From: an uncultured Eubacteriales bacterium
GTDB lineage: Bacteria > Bacillota > Clostridia > Christensenellales > Borkfalkiaceae
Length of the DNA stretch: 14,697 nucleotides
Direction of reading: 5' to 3'
Assembly (NCBI GenBank): GCA_905207385.1
Contig: CAJLLH010000013.1
Coordinates: 1-14,697, forward strand
Shown here: positions 6,262-14,336 of the stretch, piece after piece
Numbering within the stretch: the stretch's first letter is position 1
Layout of the letters: each line of letters begins with the position of its first letter
Notes under the pieces: generated by a model
The model's database searches: none
Seen by the model: the letters and a program-made list of their open reading frames with translations, nothing else
What the model was told of the DNA's origin: nothing
Translations under genes and position numbers: made by a program

Positions 6262-6336
6262 TGGCTGGGGCGAAGTGATTTGAACACCCGAATGACGGAG
6301 TCAGAGTCCGTTGCCTTACCGCTTGGCGACGCCCCA
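6262..6336 (-). tRNA. tRNA-Gln (anticodon CTG)
   Basis: On the minus strand the gene begins TGGGGCG and ends CGCCCCA-GCCA, with the CCA encoded. The acceptor stem has 7 bp. The D arm is GCCAAGCGGTAAGGC, the anticodon arm ACGGA-CTCTGAC-TCCGT (anticodon CTG, reading CAG), and the T arm GGGTG-TTCAAAT-CACTT with two G-U pairs. The initial T and GCCA end are typical of tRNA-Gln. The tyrosine integrase gene lies just beyond its 3' end, so the gene is a likely attachment site; it is complete, as expected when the element restores the 3' end. Confidence 0.96.
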
Positions 6337-6653
6337 ATATGAAATTATTTTCAAAAGCAACTTTCTTGCCGCGCTTTACTCAATTTTAAAAGGCTTGAGC
6401 CTTAGTACCGACATAATGCGCAGAGCCGTTTTGCTTTTGATGCTTAAATATTATATAAAACTAAACACAAAAAAACAAGCGTTTTTAAGCAATCTTTATA
6501 AGTTTTTATAAAAATTTTGTACTGAAGAGCCCGGACGCCGAAAAATCTGTTGCAAAACGCGGAAAGAATTTTTTATATTACGCGATGCTGTAAGCTTTGC
6601 AATACAATATTACTATTTACAGAATGTCATTTATTGGCACTGCTCAGCTTTTA
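6337..6653. other. Gene-free AT-rich gap
   Basis: No ribosome binding site with a credible frame is seen on either strand. It is AT-rich with A and T runs and separates the tRNA gene from the decayed sensor gene. The tRNA promoter should lie here (minus strand, just above 6336), but no good -35/-10 pair stands out. Confidence 0.5.
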
Positions 6654-6689
6654 ATATGTGCGGGCGGAATAGAATTCGCCCGCACATAT
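6654..6689 (-). terminator. Hairpin after the sensor gene
   Basis: ATATGTGCGGGCG(G)AAT at 6654-6670 pairs with 6674-6689 (16 bp, one bulge, 3-base loop). It lies 4 bases past the ancestral stop codon of the sensor kinase. No T-tract follows on the minus strand, so it may stabilise the mRNA end rather than end transcription. Confidence 0.5.
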
Positions 6690-6692
6690 GCC

Positions 6693-8067
6693 TTAACTAT
6701 TGCCATTTTCCCCTTCGCTTGCACCCTCTTCGGCGTAAGGTACGGGTATGACCATCTGCAGCGTGAATATGCCCGCTTCCGTGCCGACAGCTATGCTGCC
6801 GTCGTACTTTTCCACTATTCTGCGCATGCTGTCCATGCCGAAGCCGTGATAAAACTTATTGCTTTGCTTGTGAGCGGCATGCCGTTTTTAAATTCAATTT
6901 TGCCTTCGTAGTAGTTATCCGTGCGGATAAGAACTATTTCGCCTTACTCTGAAATGCTGAAGTTTATGACCTTCCTATCCTTATCCTCTATGCGCATAAC
7001 GCTTTCCACCGCGTTATCCAGCGCGTTGCCGAGCAAAGTATAAATATCTACGGGGTCCATAAACTGAAGCTTTTTGCCGCTGCCCGATGTATACAGCCTT
7101 ATGCCGTTTTCCGTACAGTAAAGCGTTCGTTCCGTAAGTATGGTGTTTATGACCTCGTTGCCGGTATCTATAGACAAATCGTAGAACATTATGCGCTTTT
7201 CGAGCTCGCGGATGCGCTCGTCCTGCTCGGGCTTGGTCATGCGGCGCAGAGCGCCTATCTGATGCTTTAAGTCGTGGCATTTGCCGTTTATTATGTCTAT
7301 AGTCTCTTTTTTGAACTTATACTGTTTCTGCGAAACTATGAGCATCTGGTTTATTATATCGTTGCGCCTGTCGCGCTCGCGCACGCAGCAGAACGCGTAA
7401 AGTATAATTAGAACGAATATGCAATTGAAAATATCGGCTATTCCTGCAATATAATTGGGGCTTTCAAGCGCGTACTTATCCTGTCCGTTAAGGAACAGAA
7501 TCTGCGCCATGAACGCCGAAGTTATCAACATTGCAAGAAGCAGACTGTAAAAAAGAAGCGACCTTACAGTACCCGCGAACTGAAGTTCGCCGAGCACGTT
7601 GAGTTTTCTGCGGAACACAAACCCCACGGCGGCACACAATACAGCATACGTTATTACGATAATTGCCGTATACAGCGGGATATTGTCATTAATTTCGGGA
7701 TAGAGCCCAGAGCGAAAGCCTCGTTGACTATTACGTACTCTATATGCTGAAGCGCATAGCCCGCAATGCCGCAGAACAACAACCAGCCGAAGGATATGCG
7801 GTAACAGAACAGAATGCAGAGCAGCGAAAGAACGGTGAGGAATATATACCAAGCAATGTGTATAATCGAACCGTAAATTATGTTATGCGCCGATATCATC
7901 TGCACAAAGTAATACAGAAGAGAAACGCCCATGCAGAGCAGCGTTCCGCCTATGCAGCGGAGCGCAAACTTATCGCGTCGGCGCGCCGACGGAGTAACGA
8001 ATAAAAATTCGGCGACGAGCAACTCGAGAATAAAGCGCCATTCTTCCAACACGAAAAGAGCGGTCAT
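6693..8067 (-). pseudogene. Decayed AgrC/GHKL-type sensor histidine kinase
   Basis: The ancestral gene can be followed from ATG 8067 to TAA 6693 across three lesions. The first 120 residues are hydrophobic membrane helices; near 7710 the frame shifts (one more G in GGG would restore it) and continues as GLYPEINDNIPLYTAIIVIT. The middle has the AgrC-like H-box HDLKHQ and the N-box LLGNALDNAVESV. A TAA at 6944 follows FSISE, and the same frame continues GEIVLIRTDNYYEG. Near 6867 a second shift (AAA for AAAA) leads to HGFGMDSMRRIVEKYDGSIA, the G-box. The ATP lid is therefore not translated. It starts 3 bases after the response-regulator stop, as a coupled pair. The two indels lie in short homopolymers and could be assembly errors, but the nonsense codon needs a substitution. 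Confidence 0.85.
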
Positions 8068-8070
8068 ATT

Positions 8071-8775
8071 TTACCTCTTCTGCGCAAAATGCGCGAACTC
8101 CCGCATGAAATCTGCCTTTTTTGCGCGACTGATTTTGATTTCCGTTCCGTTGACGATTATGGAATCGCCGCGAACTGCCGACACGTGAGATAAATTTACA
8201 AGATAGCTGTGGTGCACCCTGTAAAAAGAATAAGGTCTGAGCTTTTCCTCCACCTCGCGCATGGTGCCGTGAGACTTTATTTCACCGCTTACAGTATGGT
8301 AAATAAGGTCGTGCTTTATTACTTCGACATAATATATGGTTGAAGCAGATATTTTGACTATACTGCCCGTCATTTTAAAAGTTATGATGTCCTGGTCTTC
8401 GGTTTTTACGCGCTTTACCGCCTTGCGCATTTTCATGTAAAAGTCTGCATACGTTACCGGCTTTACGGCAAAGTCGCAGGCGTCTACCTCGTACCCCTTT
8501 ATCGCATACTGCGCCATGCTCGTAACGAAAACTATTACAATTTCCTGGTCTATGGCGCGCAGTCTGCGCGCGGCTTCAAGTCCGTCTATGCCGACGAGCT
8601 TGATATCCATGAAAACGATGTCGAAATGCGTTTTGTAGTTGAGCAGGAAAAGTTCGCCGTCTTCAAACACCGAAACATCCGCCGAAATGCCCGCCTCCTT
8701 TTCGTACTGCTTTATGTAGCGGGTCAGAAGCTCCGCATCCTGCACGTCGTTTTCAACGATGGCTATTTTGAGCAT
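8071..8775 (-). CDS. LytTR-family response regulator (AgrA-like)
   Basis: A 234-residue cytoplasmic regulator. The receiver domain (1-120) has the acidic pair Glu8-Asn9-Asp10 near the expected place, phosphoacceptor Asp57 in FMDIKL, Thr85 in FVTS and Lys105 in VKPV. The LytTR DNA-binding domain (about 130-232) has the usual FYRVHHSYLVNL segment. An AAGGAG lies before ATG 8775. It is the first gene of a pair with the sensor kinase, which is now broken, so its phosphorylation must come from another kinase or be lost. No autoinducer peptide gene (agrD) or agrB is nearby, so it is more like a VirR/AgrA relative of unknown signal. Targets are unknown. Confidence 0.92.
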   Translation of the reverse strand: MLKIAIVENDVQDAELLTRYIKQYEKEAGISADVSVFEDGELFLLNYKTHFDIVFMDIKLVGIDGLEAARRLRAIDQEIVIVFVTSMAQYAIKGYEVDACDFAVKPVTYADFYMKMRKAVKRVKTEDQDIITFKMTGSIVKISASTIYYVEVIKHDLIYHTVSGEIKSHGTMREVEEKLRPYSFYRVHHSYLVNLSHVSAVRGDSIIVNGTEIKISRAKKADFMREFAHFAQKR

Positions 8776-8900
8776 TTACCACTTTCTCCTTATCCTACTT
8801 TTAAAAGAACGCAGAAAAAAAGGACGCCACATATCATCGAATTAACGCAACAATTACAGCTCTATGCGCCCTTTTTTTCAAATTCCTTTTAATACAGCTT

Positions 8901-8932
8901 ACGGTATACCCCGAAAAAACGGGGTATACCGT
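8901..8932. terminator. Perfect 13-bp hairpin between GH3 fragment and regulator
   Basis: ACGGTATACCCCG (8901-8913) and its exact complement (8920-8932) enclose A6. A T-run (TGCTTTTTG) follows only on the plus strand, although both neighbours are on the minus strand. It probably ends or protects the 3' end of the GH3 transcript; an operator role is possible. Confidence 0.55.
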
Positions 8933-8975
8933 TGCTTTTTGTTTAATTCAAAGACCTATTGAAAAATCACTGATT

Positions 8976-10472
8976 TCAGCCTTGCGACTTCTTTTTGGTC
9001 GTTATTATTATGCCTGCGCCCCACGCCGCAAGACCTACGACAATTGCAACGTCTACGCAAATCATGACCACAACCCAGACGGGCGATTTGTAACCGTCTA
9101 CCTTTATGCTCATTACGTTGCTGTTTGCAGTGGTGTACAGAACATTTTTGGTTGCCTGACGCAGAAGCGTTATCTGAGTGGCGTCGTCTTCCTTTGCAAA
9201 AGTCTTTGTAGCCTGAGTAAGGAACAGGTCGCCGCCCGCGCGGATCATGAGGTCTACCTGGGTATAGGTGTTTATGCTGTAGTCGGTGATTACAGCGCCG
9301 CGGAAGCCCCACTCGTTTCTGAGCACTTCTGTAAGGAGGGCATAGCTGCCGCCCGCCCACGTGTTGCCTATGCGGTTGAACGAGGACATCATGCCTGTAG
9401 CTCCGCCCTCTTTTACCGCGATTTCAAACGGCTTTAAGTAAATTTCGCGCATGGACTGTTCGTTTGCCCATACAAGTATGCCGTTGTATTCGCGGTCGGT
9501 TTCCTGATCGTTTACCGCAAAGTGCTTGAGATAGCAGTTGACGCCTTTCTGCTTTGCGCCCGTTACGACGCTGGCGGCAAGTTTGCCGGAAAGCAGACCG
9601 TCTTCGGAATAATATTCCCAGTTGCGGCCGCCGAAAGGCGAACGGTGAATGTTGACCGCGGGAGCGTACCAGCCAGTATAAGGCATTCCGTCGCCCTTTT
9701 CGTTGCCGACAAGCGCTTCTTCGCCAACGAGCTCGCCCATTCTTTCCGCAAGGTCGAGGTCCCACGTTGCGCCCATGACGCATTCGCCCTGATATGCGCA
9801 GGTATCGTAAACCACGGAGTCGGAAACGAAGCTGGTGAAGCCCGAAGGACCGTCGGAATCGTTGGTGATGGGTTTGTTTACAACGCCGTTTATGCCGCTT
9901 ATTGCACCCGTGCGGAATGCAGCGTAGCCTATGAGCGTCTTCATTTCGTCGAGAGGAATTTCATTGAGAAGAGTTTCCCAGCGGGGGTCGTCGTAATCTA
10001 CGCTGCCCACATAGTTGCCCTCTTCATCGTAAAGCATATCCGCGAGAGAAAGCCCGCTGTCCACGGGGGTCGTGGAAGGCGCTTTGCCCGTTACCTCCCA
10101 AGGCATGCCCGCGTCAGACTGAGTATAATTGCGGCGGATGGAAAGGTCAAGCACTTCTTTCTGCGCTGCGGTAAGAGTGCGCTCGGCATCCGTAAGATAA
10201 TCGGTGGGAACGGTATCCGCAAAGTCGCTGCGGCTTACGTACGAATCGTAAGTAAGGTTTCCGCCTATGCCCGCGCTGACGTCGTCAAAACGGTTTTCGA
10301 CGGTAACGGTATTTCCGCGCGCGTCGGTTGCCGTGGGCAGAGTTATGTCGGATTCTATGTTATAAGTTGCGCTGTCGACTGCTGTATATACGGCAAAACA
10401 AAACCGCGCATTTTTAAATGAAAAGCAAAAATCCACGTTAATTAAGGCATATATCGGGGGCAATCGGGACAA
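8976..10472 (-). pseudogene. 5'-truncated glycoside hydrolase family 3, membrane-anchored
   Basis: The open frame gives 498 residues, the catalytic part of a GH3 beta-glucosidase-like enzyme in the permuted order (catalytic barrel after the alpha/beta domain). Clear GH3 motifs are DGPSGF (208-212), NIHRSPFGGRNWEYYSEDG (274-292), KHFAVNDQE (316-324) and the nucleophile Asp397 in VITDYS. A single membrane helix (464-491) followed by TTKKK anchors the C-terminus, leaving the enzyme outside the cell. Family members of this type usually have several hundred more residues; the alpha/beta domain carrying the acid/base and the signal peptide are missing. Family-like sequence fades near 10390. The only available start in frame upstream is a TTG at 10472 without a ribosome binding site, so the gene is probably dead. 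Confidence 0.75.
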
Positions 10473-10605
10473 AAGCAGTAGTTGCTTGGGTTATATCGGG
10501 ACGCAATTTGAAAAATATCAGAGGGGTTAATCGAAGCATATTCGCGGGGTTATTCCGTGCACAACTGATGCATGCGCAGAGGATAATTTAAGCATATGCG
10601 CGGGG
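10438..10605 (+). repeat. Degenerate 23-nt repeats upstream of the truncated GH3
   Basis: Three 23-nt units start at 10438, 10527 and 10583 and fit WTAATNNARGCATATNYSSGGGG. A partial copy (GGTTATATCGGGACGCAATT) begins near 10489. They cover the point where the GH3 homology ends. They could be operator sites, an intergenic repeat family or the debris of a rearrangement. Confidence 0.45.
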
Positions 10606-10652
10606 TAATTGTGGGATATGATGGGGTCAATGTCTTAAAAAACTATCAAGGC

Positions 10653-10685
10653 AAAAAAAGAGGCGACCGCCGTAAGGCGGTCGCC
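10653..10685 (-). terminator. Intrinsic terminator for the membrane-protein gene
   Basis: GCGACCGCC (10663-10671) and GGCGGTCGC (10676-10684) form a perfect 9-bp stem with a 4-base loop. On the minus strand CTC and then T7 follow. It lies downstream of the gene at 10834-11301 and shields the GH3 remnant from its transcription. Confidence 0.85.
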
Positions 10686-10833
10686 CATAAGCACAGTCAG
10701 GGGATTGTTCTTTTTATAACTACTGACCAAGATTTGTTTATTCCGTTTTTTATAGCGCACGTACAGGAATATTTACAAGTTGCTCCCCCGCTGTTCTTGA
10801 CAAATTATATGCGCCCAGCGCGCAAATATCGCT

Positions 10834-11301
10834 TTACTTTTTCGCCGCTCTGACGCGCAGAATTTTGAGCACTTTTTCTTTATCGTCGCGACTGAGCCCG
10901 AAGTTGAAGCGCTTGCCGTTAAGCTCGCCGTGCTTGAAATGGTAACACGACTGCGTTTTTATTATAAGACCGAGCGGACCGCAATCGGTAAAGTCTTCTA
11001 TATCGGAATAGAAAATCATGCATTTTTTTGTGTTACCGCTCAGCACCGCCACTCTGTCGTCGTAAAACTCGAAATAATTTTTGCGCATTGAAAAAATGCA
11101 GTACACAAGCAGAAATATATACGCCGCGCTTAAAACTACGGCAAGCGTTATGCCTAAAACATCGCCCGCTACTCCGCCGACCGAAAACGCAAGCAGAATT
11201 ACCGATACCGACAAAAGCCCTGCATATATTAACGAAAAACATACTATGCCCATTATATAGTCCTTAGGCGATTCCTTTACCAATAACCTTTCTTCGTACA
11301 T
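10834..11301 (-). CDS. Two-helix membrane protein with PH-like cytoplasmic tail
   Basis: A 155-residue protein of unknown function. Residues 1-15 are polar, two hydrophobic helices follow (about 17-42 and 48-72), and the rest is a soluble beta-rich tail (FEFYDDRVAV..., IFYSDIEDFTDCG) that resembles the bacterial PH-like (DUF304-type) fold seen in small membrane proteins. I chose ATG 11301 because GGAG lies 8 bases upstream; a GTG at 11346 would add 15 residues with no clear ribosome site. It stands alone, with its own terminator and no clear promoter. Family assignment is by architecture only. Confidence 0.7.
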   Translation of the reverse strand: MYEERLLVKESPKDYIMGIVCFSLIYAGLLSVSVILLAFSVGGVAGDVLGITLAVVLSAAYIFLLVYCIFSMRKNYFEFYDDRVAVLSGNTKKCMIFYSDIEDFTDCGPLGLIIKTQSCYHFKHGELNGKRFNFGLSRDDKEKVLKILRVRAAKK

Positions 11302-11825
11302 AAGCTTATCTCCGTTACGCCGCTGAAATTTTTCCCCTTTGCGCACATTGCAAGGCGTTGTTTGCGGGATATATGCGGTCGTTTTTTATTTTTAAGGCAT
11401 TAAGGCAATTGTGCTTTTGCCGCGCGGCGGCTACGATATACAATTGCACCTAAAGTCGCAGCCACATTGTATGATTGTTCCCCGCCCGAAAGTTTTTTAT
11501 ACGGCAAAAAGCCAGGCATTGCGCCTATTTTTTAATCTTTCGGCGAGAACTTTTACAGCGCTTGAAACCCTGTAAAAAAGGTCGCGGCGGCTGTTTAAAA
11601 AACGCTTTCATATCTATGACTTTTTACAAAAACTTTTTAGTTCACCATTTTTTAATTTTTGTGCACAATATACATTAAATTTTTTTATTTTACGCTTCTG
11701 AAGCGCCACGCTACCGAAAAAATTATAAAAGCAGATAAAAAAACGCAGAATACCCCTACGCCACTCCACCTCTACCACGTCGCGCCGCAAAACCTGCAAT
11801 GCGCGCGTACAGAAAACAGCGGAAT
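11302..11825. other. Gene-free gap
   Basis: About 520 bases, AT-rich with long T and A runs, no credible gene on either strand. A weak inverted repeat TTTTACAG/CTGTAAAA lies at 11551-11577. The promoter of the membrane-protein gene should be in the left part but no consensus is evident. Confidence 0.5.
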
Positions 11826-11863
11826 AAAAAAAAGCGTGTTTTTGCCGAAGCAAAAACACGCTT
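11826..11863 (-). terminator. Third, strongest terminator after rplA
   Basis: A perfect 14-bp stem (11832-11845 with 11850-11863) has a tight four-base loop (TTCG when read on the minus strand). On the minus strand T8 follows. It is the last of three consecutive hairpins after rplA. Confidence 0.92.
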
Positions 11864-11874
11864 AAACTTCCAAA

Positions 11875-11896
11875 CGCGCGCGATAAATCGCGCGCG
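11875..11896. repeat. GC-alternating hairpin between two terminators
   Basis: CGCGCGCGA and TCGCGCGCG form a perfect 9-bp stem with a TAAA loop. No T-tract follows. Its purine-pyrimidine alternation could form Z-DNA or block 3' exonucleases on the mRNA. Confidence 0.6.
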
Positions 11897-11906
11897 GCAT
11901 AAACAT

Positions 11907-11940
11907 AAAAATAAGCGGCGGAATTTTTATTCCGCCGCTT
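11907..11940 (-). terminator. First terminator after rplA
   Basis: A perfect 12-bp stem (11913-11924 with 11929-11940) has a 4-base loop. On the minus strand ATTTTTA follows. It ends the ribosomal-protein transcript 40 bases after the rplA stop codon. Confidence 0.85.
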
Positions 11941-11980
11941 GGGTACAGATTTTATATTATGCTATATCTGCAAAAAGCAA

Positions 11981-12670
11981 TCAGCCCTTGTTGTAGTTAA
12001 CCTTAACGCCGGGGCCCATCGTGGACGTAAGAGTTACGCTCTTGATGTACTGACCCTTTGCAGCGGCGGGCTTAGCCTTTACGATTGCATCCATAAGTGC
12101 ATTGAAGTTTTCGGCAATCTTTTCTGCACCGAAAGACTTTTTGCCGATGGGGCAGTGAATTATAGCCGTTTTATCGAGACGGTATTCAACTTTACCGGCT
12201 TTAACTTCCTTAACAGCCTTAGCTACGTCCATGGTAACGGTACCCGACTTGGGGTTGGGCATTAAGCCCTTGGGGCCGAGGATACGACCGATACGACCTA
12301 CAACGCCCATCATATCGGGAGTGGTAATCATAACGTCGAAATCGAACCAGTTATCGTGCTGGATGCGCTGAATGGTTTCTTCAGCGCCGACGAAATCTGC
12401 GCCTGCAGCGGTAGCTGCGTCAGCTCTTTCGCCCTTTGCTATAACGAGCACCCTCTTGGTTTTACCGGTGCCGTTGGGAAGAACGAGAACGCCGCGCACC
12501 TGCTGGTCTGCCTGGCGGGGGTCTACGCCGAGACGAACGTGAAGTTCTATGGTTTCATCGAACTTTGCCTTCGCGGTGGAAAGAGCGAGGCTAACGGCTT
12601 CTGCGGGTTCGTATGCCTTGGAATGATCGTAAGATTTTACGCTTTCTGCGTACTTCTTGCCAACTTTCAT
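11981..12670 (-). CDS. rplA: Ribosomal protein uL1
   Basis: 229 residues, the normal length of bacterial L1, which binds 23S rRNA at the mobile L1 stalk and also represses its own operon. Recognisable segments are the N-terminal [43 protein letters not shown], and [14 protein letters not shown], a strong L1 signature; the C-terminus [14 protein letters not shown] is typical. GGAGG 12 bases upstream (12683-12687) supports ATG 12670. It follows rplK with an 87-base gap that holds a leader hairpin mimicking the L1 rRNA site, so L1 probably represses its own translation. Three hairpins end the transcript, and rplJ does not follow as it usually does in Bacillota. Confidence 0.98.
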   Translation of the reverse strand: MKVGKKYAESVKSYDHSKAYEPAEAVSLALSTAKAKFDETIELHVRLGVDPRQADQQVRGVLVLPNGTGKTKRVLVIAKGERADAATAAGADFVGAEETIQRIQHDNWFDFDVMITTPDMMGVVGRIGRILGPKGLMPNPKSGTVTMDVAKAVKEVKAGKVEYRLDKTAIIHCPIGKKSFGAEKIAENFNALMDAIVKAKPAAAKGQYIKSVTLTSTMGPGVKVNYNKG

Positions 12671-12682
12671 TATTTTATTAAT

Positions 12683-12741
12683 CCTCCGTGTGGTACTTCC
12701 GAGGGGGTCGACTTTTTTATGTTTTTAGTCCCCTCTCCCAC
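12683..12741 (-). promoter_or_regulatory. rplA leader hairpin mimicking the 23S rRNA L1 site
   Basis: On the minus strand GTGG-GAG-AGGGG...CCCCT-CGGAA-GTA-CCAC (12741-12690) makes an outer 4-bp stem, an asymmetric internal loop and an inner 5-bp stem extended by GACT/AGTC. GTGGGAG and TACCAC match the E. coli 23S rRNA L1-binding helix as I recall it. GGAGG (12683-12687) begins two bases after CCACA, so bound L1 would block initiation. Confidence 0.75.
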
Positions 12742-12757
12742 ATGTTCAAAAATGCGC

Positions 12758-13183
12758 TTACTCTTCTACGGTAACGCCCATAGAGCGCGCGGTGCCCTTT
12801 ACCATGCTTATTGCCGCCTCTAAGGTGGAGCAGTTCAGATCGGGCAGTTTGGTCTTAGCTATCTCTTCAGCCTGAGCCTTGGTAAGCTTGCCCACTTTGT
12901 CCCTGTTGGGACGGGCGCTTGCCGTATCTATGCCGAGCGCTTTTTTGATAAGCACGGGCGTAGGGGGCGTTTTAAGAACGAAGGTGAAGCTTCTGTCCTG
13001 GTAAATGGTAACTACGCAGGGAATTATAAGGCCGGCCTTATCCGCAGTTTTTGCGTTGAATTCCTTGGTGAAACCGGGAATGTTGATGCCGTGAGGGCCG
13101 AGGGTGGAACCTACGGGGGGCGCAGGGGTGGCCTTGCCGGCAGGAAGCTGCAACTTTACTACAGCGGTAATCTTTTTTGCCAT
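12758..13183 (-). CDS. rplK: Ribosomal protein uL11
   Basis: 141 residues, the usual length. L11 binds the GTPase-associated region of 23S rRNA and helps elongation factors and RelA act. The start [20 protein letters not shown], the [15 protein letters not shown] segment and the proline-rich [11 protein letters not shown] are typical; the N-terminal part contacts factors and thiostrepton-type drugs, and the C-terminal part (from about 75) binds rRNA. GGAGG at 13194-13198 lies 10 bases before the ATG. It is the first gene of a two-gene rplK-rplA unit, 288 bases from nusG, and carries the same L1-site leader as rplA. Confidence 0.99.
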   Translation of the reverse strand: MAKKITAVVKLQLPAGKATPAPPVGSTLGPHGINIPGFTKEFNAKTADKAGLIIPCVVTIYQDRSFTFVLKTPPTPVLIKKALGIDTASARPNRDKVGKLTKAQAEEIAKTKLPDLNCSTLEAAISMVKGTARSMGVTVEE

Positions 13184-13193
13184 AAATAAAATT

Positions 13194-13254
13194 CCTCCTA
13201 TGTGGTACTGACGAAACGCGCCATGGAAAAAGTGTATTTAACGCGTTCTCCCAC
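13194..13254 (-). promoter_or_regulatory. rplK leader hairpin mimicking the 23S rRNA L1 site
   Basis: On the minus strand GTGG-GAG-AACGCG ... CGCGTT-TCGTCA-GTA-CCAC (13254-13202) repeats the architecture of the rplA leader. The loop bases are the same (GTGGGAG, GTACCACA), but the inner stem is AACGCG/CGCGTT rather than AGGGG/CCCCT, so pairing is kept while sequence differs. GGAGG (13194-13198) follows three bases after CCACA. Confidence 0.78.
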
Positions 13255-13302
13255 TGAAAGCTCGCCGTAAAACTTTATGCCCGAAGCATTTTTTTGCGGC
13301 GA

Positions 13303-13329
13303 TTTATAATACCGTCGGTAAAGGCTCAA
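13303..13329 (-). promoter_or_regulatory. Weak candidate promoter for rplK-rplA
   Basis: On the minus strand TTGAGC (13329-13324) and TATAAA (13308-13303) lie 15 bp apart, shorter than ideal. It sits about 50 bp before the L1 leader hairpin. The gap of 288 bp after nusG makes an internal promoter likely, but this is only a candidate. Confidence 0.3.
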
Positions 13330-13435
13330 GCGCCCGTACGCGACATTATTATCTGTATTTATTGCGCGCACGCGCGCGCTTTATTAAGCCCTTTCATGCC
13401 TTTGGTTTGCGCATATGTGCCGCGCAATTTACTTA

Positions 13436-13459
13436 TTCCGTGCGGATATCCGCCCGGAA
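13436..13459. repeat. 24-bp interrupted palindrome just after nusG
   Basis: TTCCG-TG-CGGATATCCG-CC-CGGAA is a near-perfect palindrome starting 12 bases after the nusG stop. A second pair, TTGCGC/GCGCAA, follows at 13406-13426. Neither has a T-tract. They could slow transcription or process the mRNA between nusG and rplK, or be operator-like sites. Confidence 0.45.
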
Positions 13460-13471
13460 CATAAGGCACTT

Positions 13472-14014
13472 TTATTCTTCCGCGGGAGCTTCCAGTTTCT
13501 TTATCTGGATGTACTCCACCTCCACGTCGGTGTTGCGGCCGAAAAGTTCTACGTTTACAAGCGCTTTCTGCGCAGTGTCGTTGAGTTCCTTTACGGTACC
13601 TTCGAAACCTTCCAGAGGGCCTGCGTCTATGCTTACCCTGTCGCCTACGGCGAAATCTGCATTGACGGCTACTTCTTCAAGGCGCATCTTGCGTATTTCC
13701 GCTTCCTTCATGGGGATGGGTCTGCCCTGAGGGCCTACGAAACCTGTTACGCCGCGCGTGTTGGTAACCCAGTACCACAGTTGGTTGGAATATATCATCT
13801 TGATGAAGACGTAGCAGGGCAACAGCTTGCGCTCTACAAGTTTGCGCTTGCCGTTCTTTTCTTCTATGGTGGTCTCCATGGGGATCTTCACGTCGAAAAT
13901 CTGGGTCTGGAGATTGTTGTTTTCTATAAGCCTTTGAAGGCTGTCCTTCACCATAGACTCGTAGCCGGAATAGGTATGAAGGATATACCAGCAAGGCTGA
14001 GTCATATCTGCCAT
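13472..14014 (-). CDS. nusG: Transcription elongation/antitermination factor NusG
   Basis: 180 residues. NusG binds RNA polymerase and, through its KOW domain, ribosomal protein S10 or Rho, and alters pausing and termination. The N-terminal NGN domain (about 8-115) begins WYILHTYSGYE and includes LLPCYVFIKM and VTGFVGPQGRPIP. The KOW domain (about 122-172) has FAVGDRVSIDAGPLEGFEGTV. GGAG overlaps the secE end, 5 bases separate the two genes, and ATG 14014 is the natural start. This is the classic secE-nusG pair, co-transcribed from the promoter at 14554-14582. Confidence 0.98.
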   Translation of the reverse strand: MADMTQPCWYILHTYSGYESMVKDSLQRLIENNNLQTQIFDVKIPMETTIEEKNGKRKLVERKLLPCYVFIKMIYSNQLWYWVTNTRGVTGFVGPQGRPIPMKEAEIRKMRLEEVAVNADFAVGDRVSIDAGPLEGFEGTVKELNDTAQKALVNVELFGRNTDVEVEYIQIKKLEAPAEE

Positions 14015-14018
14015 GGCT

Positions 14019-14252
14019 TTACGCTCCGATATTCGTTACAAGGTCCAAAAGTGCCTGAAGTCCGAAATTGATGCCCGTAACCACTACGAGGAATACGAGA
14101 ACGACTACAAGAACCACGCCCGTGGACTTGAGCACCTTGGGGAATGTGGGCCACGTTACCCTTTTCAGTTCGGAAAAGGTTTCCTTGAGTTTTCTGCCCA
14201 TGCGGACGAAGATGTTGGGCTTTTTAACGTCGTTTTTGTTTGATGCCGCCAT
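14019..14252 (-). CDS. secE: Protein translocase subunit SecE
   Basis: 77 residues with the minimal SecE form of Bacillota. A polar amphipathic N-terminal part includes the conserved FSELKRVTWPT motif, and a single membrane helix (about 45-65, rich in Val) ends the protein. SecE clamps SecY in the Sec channel in the cell membrane. GAGG before ATG 14252 supports the start. It lies between rpmG and nusG in the usual order. Confidence 0.97.
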   Translation of the reverse strand: MAASNKNDVKKPNIFVRMGRKLKETFSELKRVTWPTFPKVLKSTGVVLVVVLVFLVVVTGINFGLQALLDLVTNIGA

Positions 14253-14336
14253 AATTTAACCTCTTGAAAGCGCCATTTGAAAGGCGCGCGGATAGCACGG
14301 CGCGGTTGTGCGCCGATTTTTAATCTTAAAAAAAAC

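Noticed and set aside
6597..6911. Plus-strand frame of 104 codons
   Set aside because: It is antisense to the out-of-frame G-box region of the sensor kinase.
7654..8067. A separate 137-residue membrane protein
   Set aside because: Its sequence continues in the next frame as the rest of a sensor kinase, so it is a fragment of the broken gene.
9522..10421. Long plus-strand frame of 299 codons
   Set aside because: It is antisense to the GH3 gene, whose motifs are clear on the minus strand; long antisense frames are common in such codon use.
13415..14071. Plus-strand frame of 218 codons
   Set aside because: It is antisense to nusG and has no start signal.
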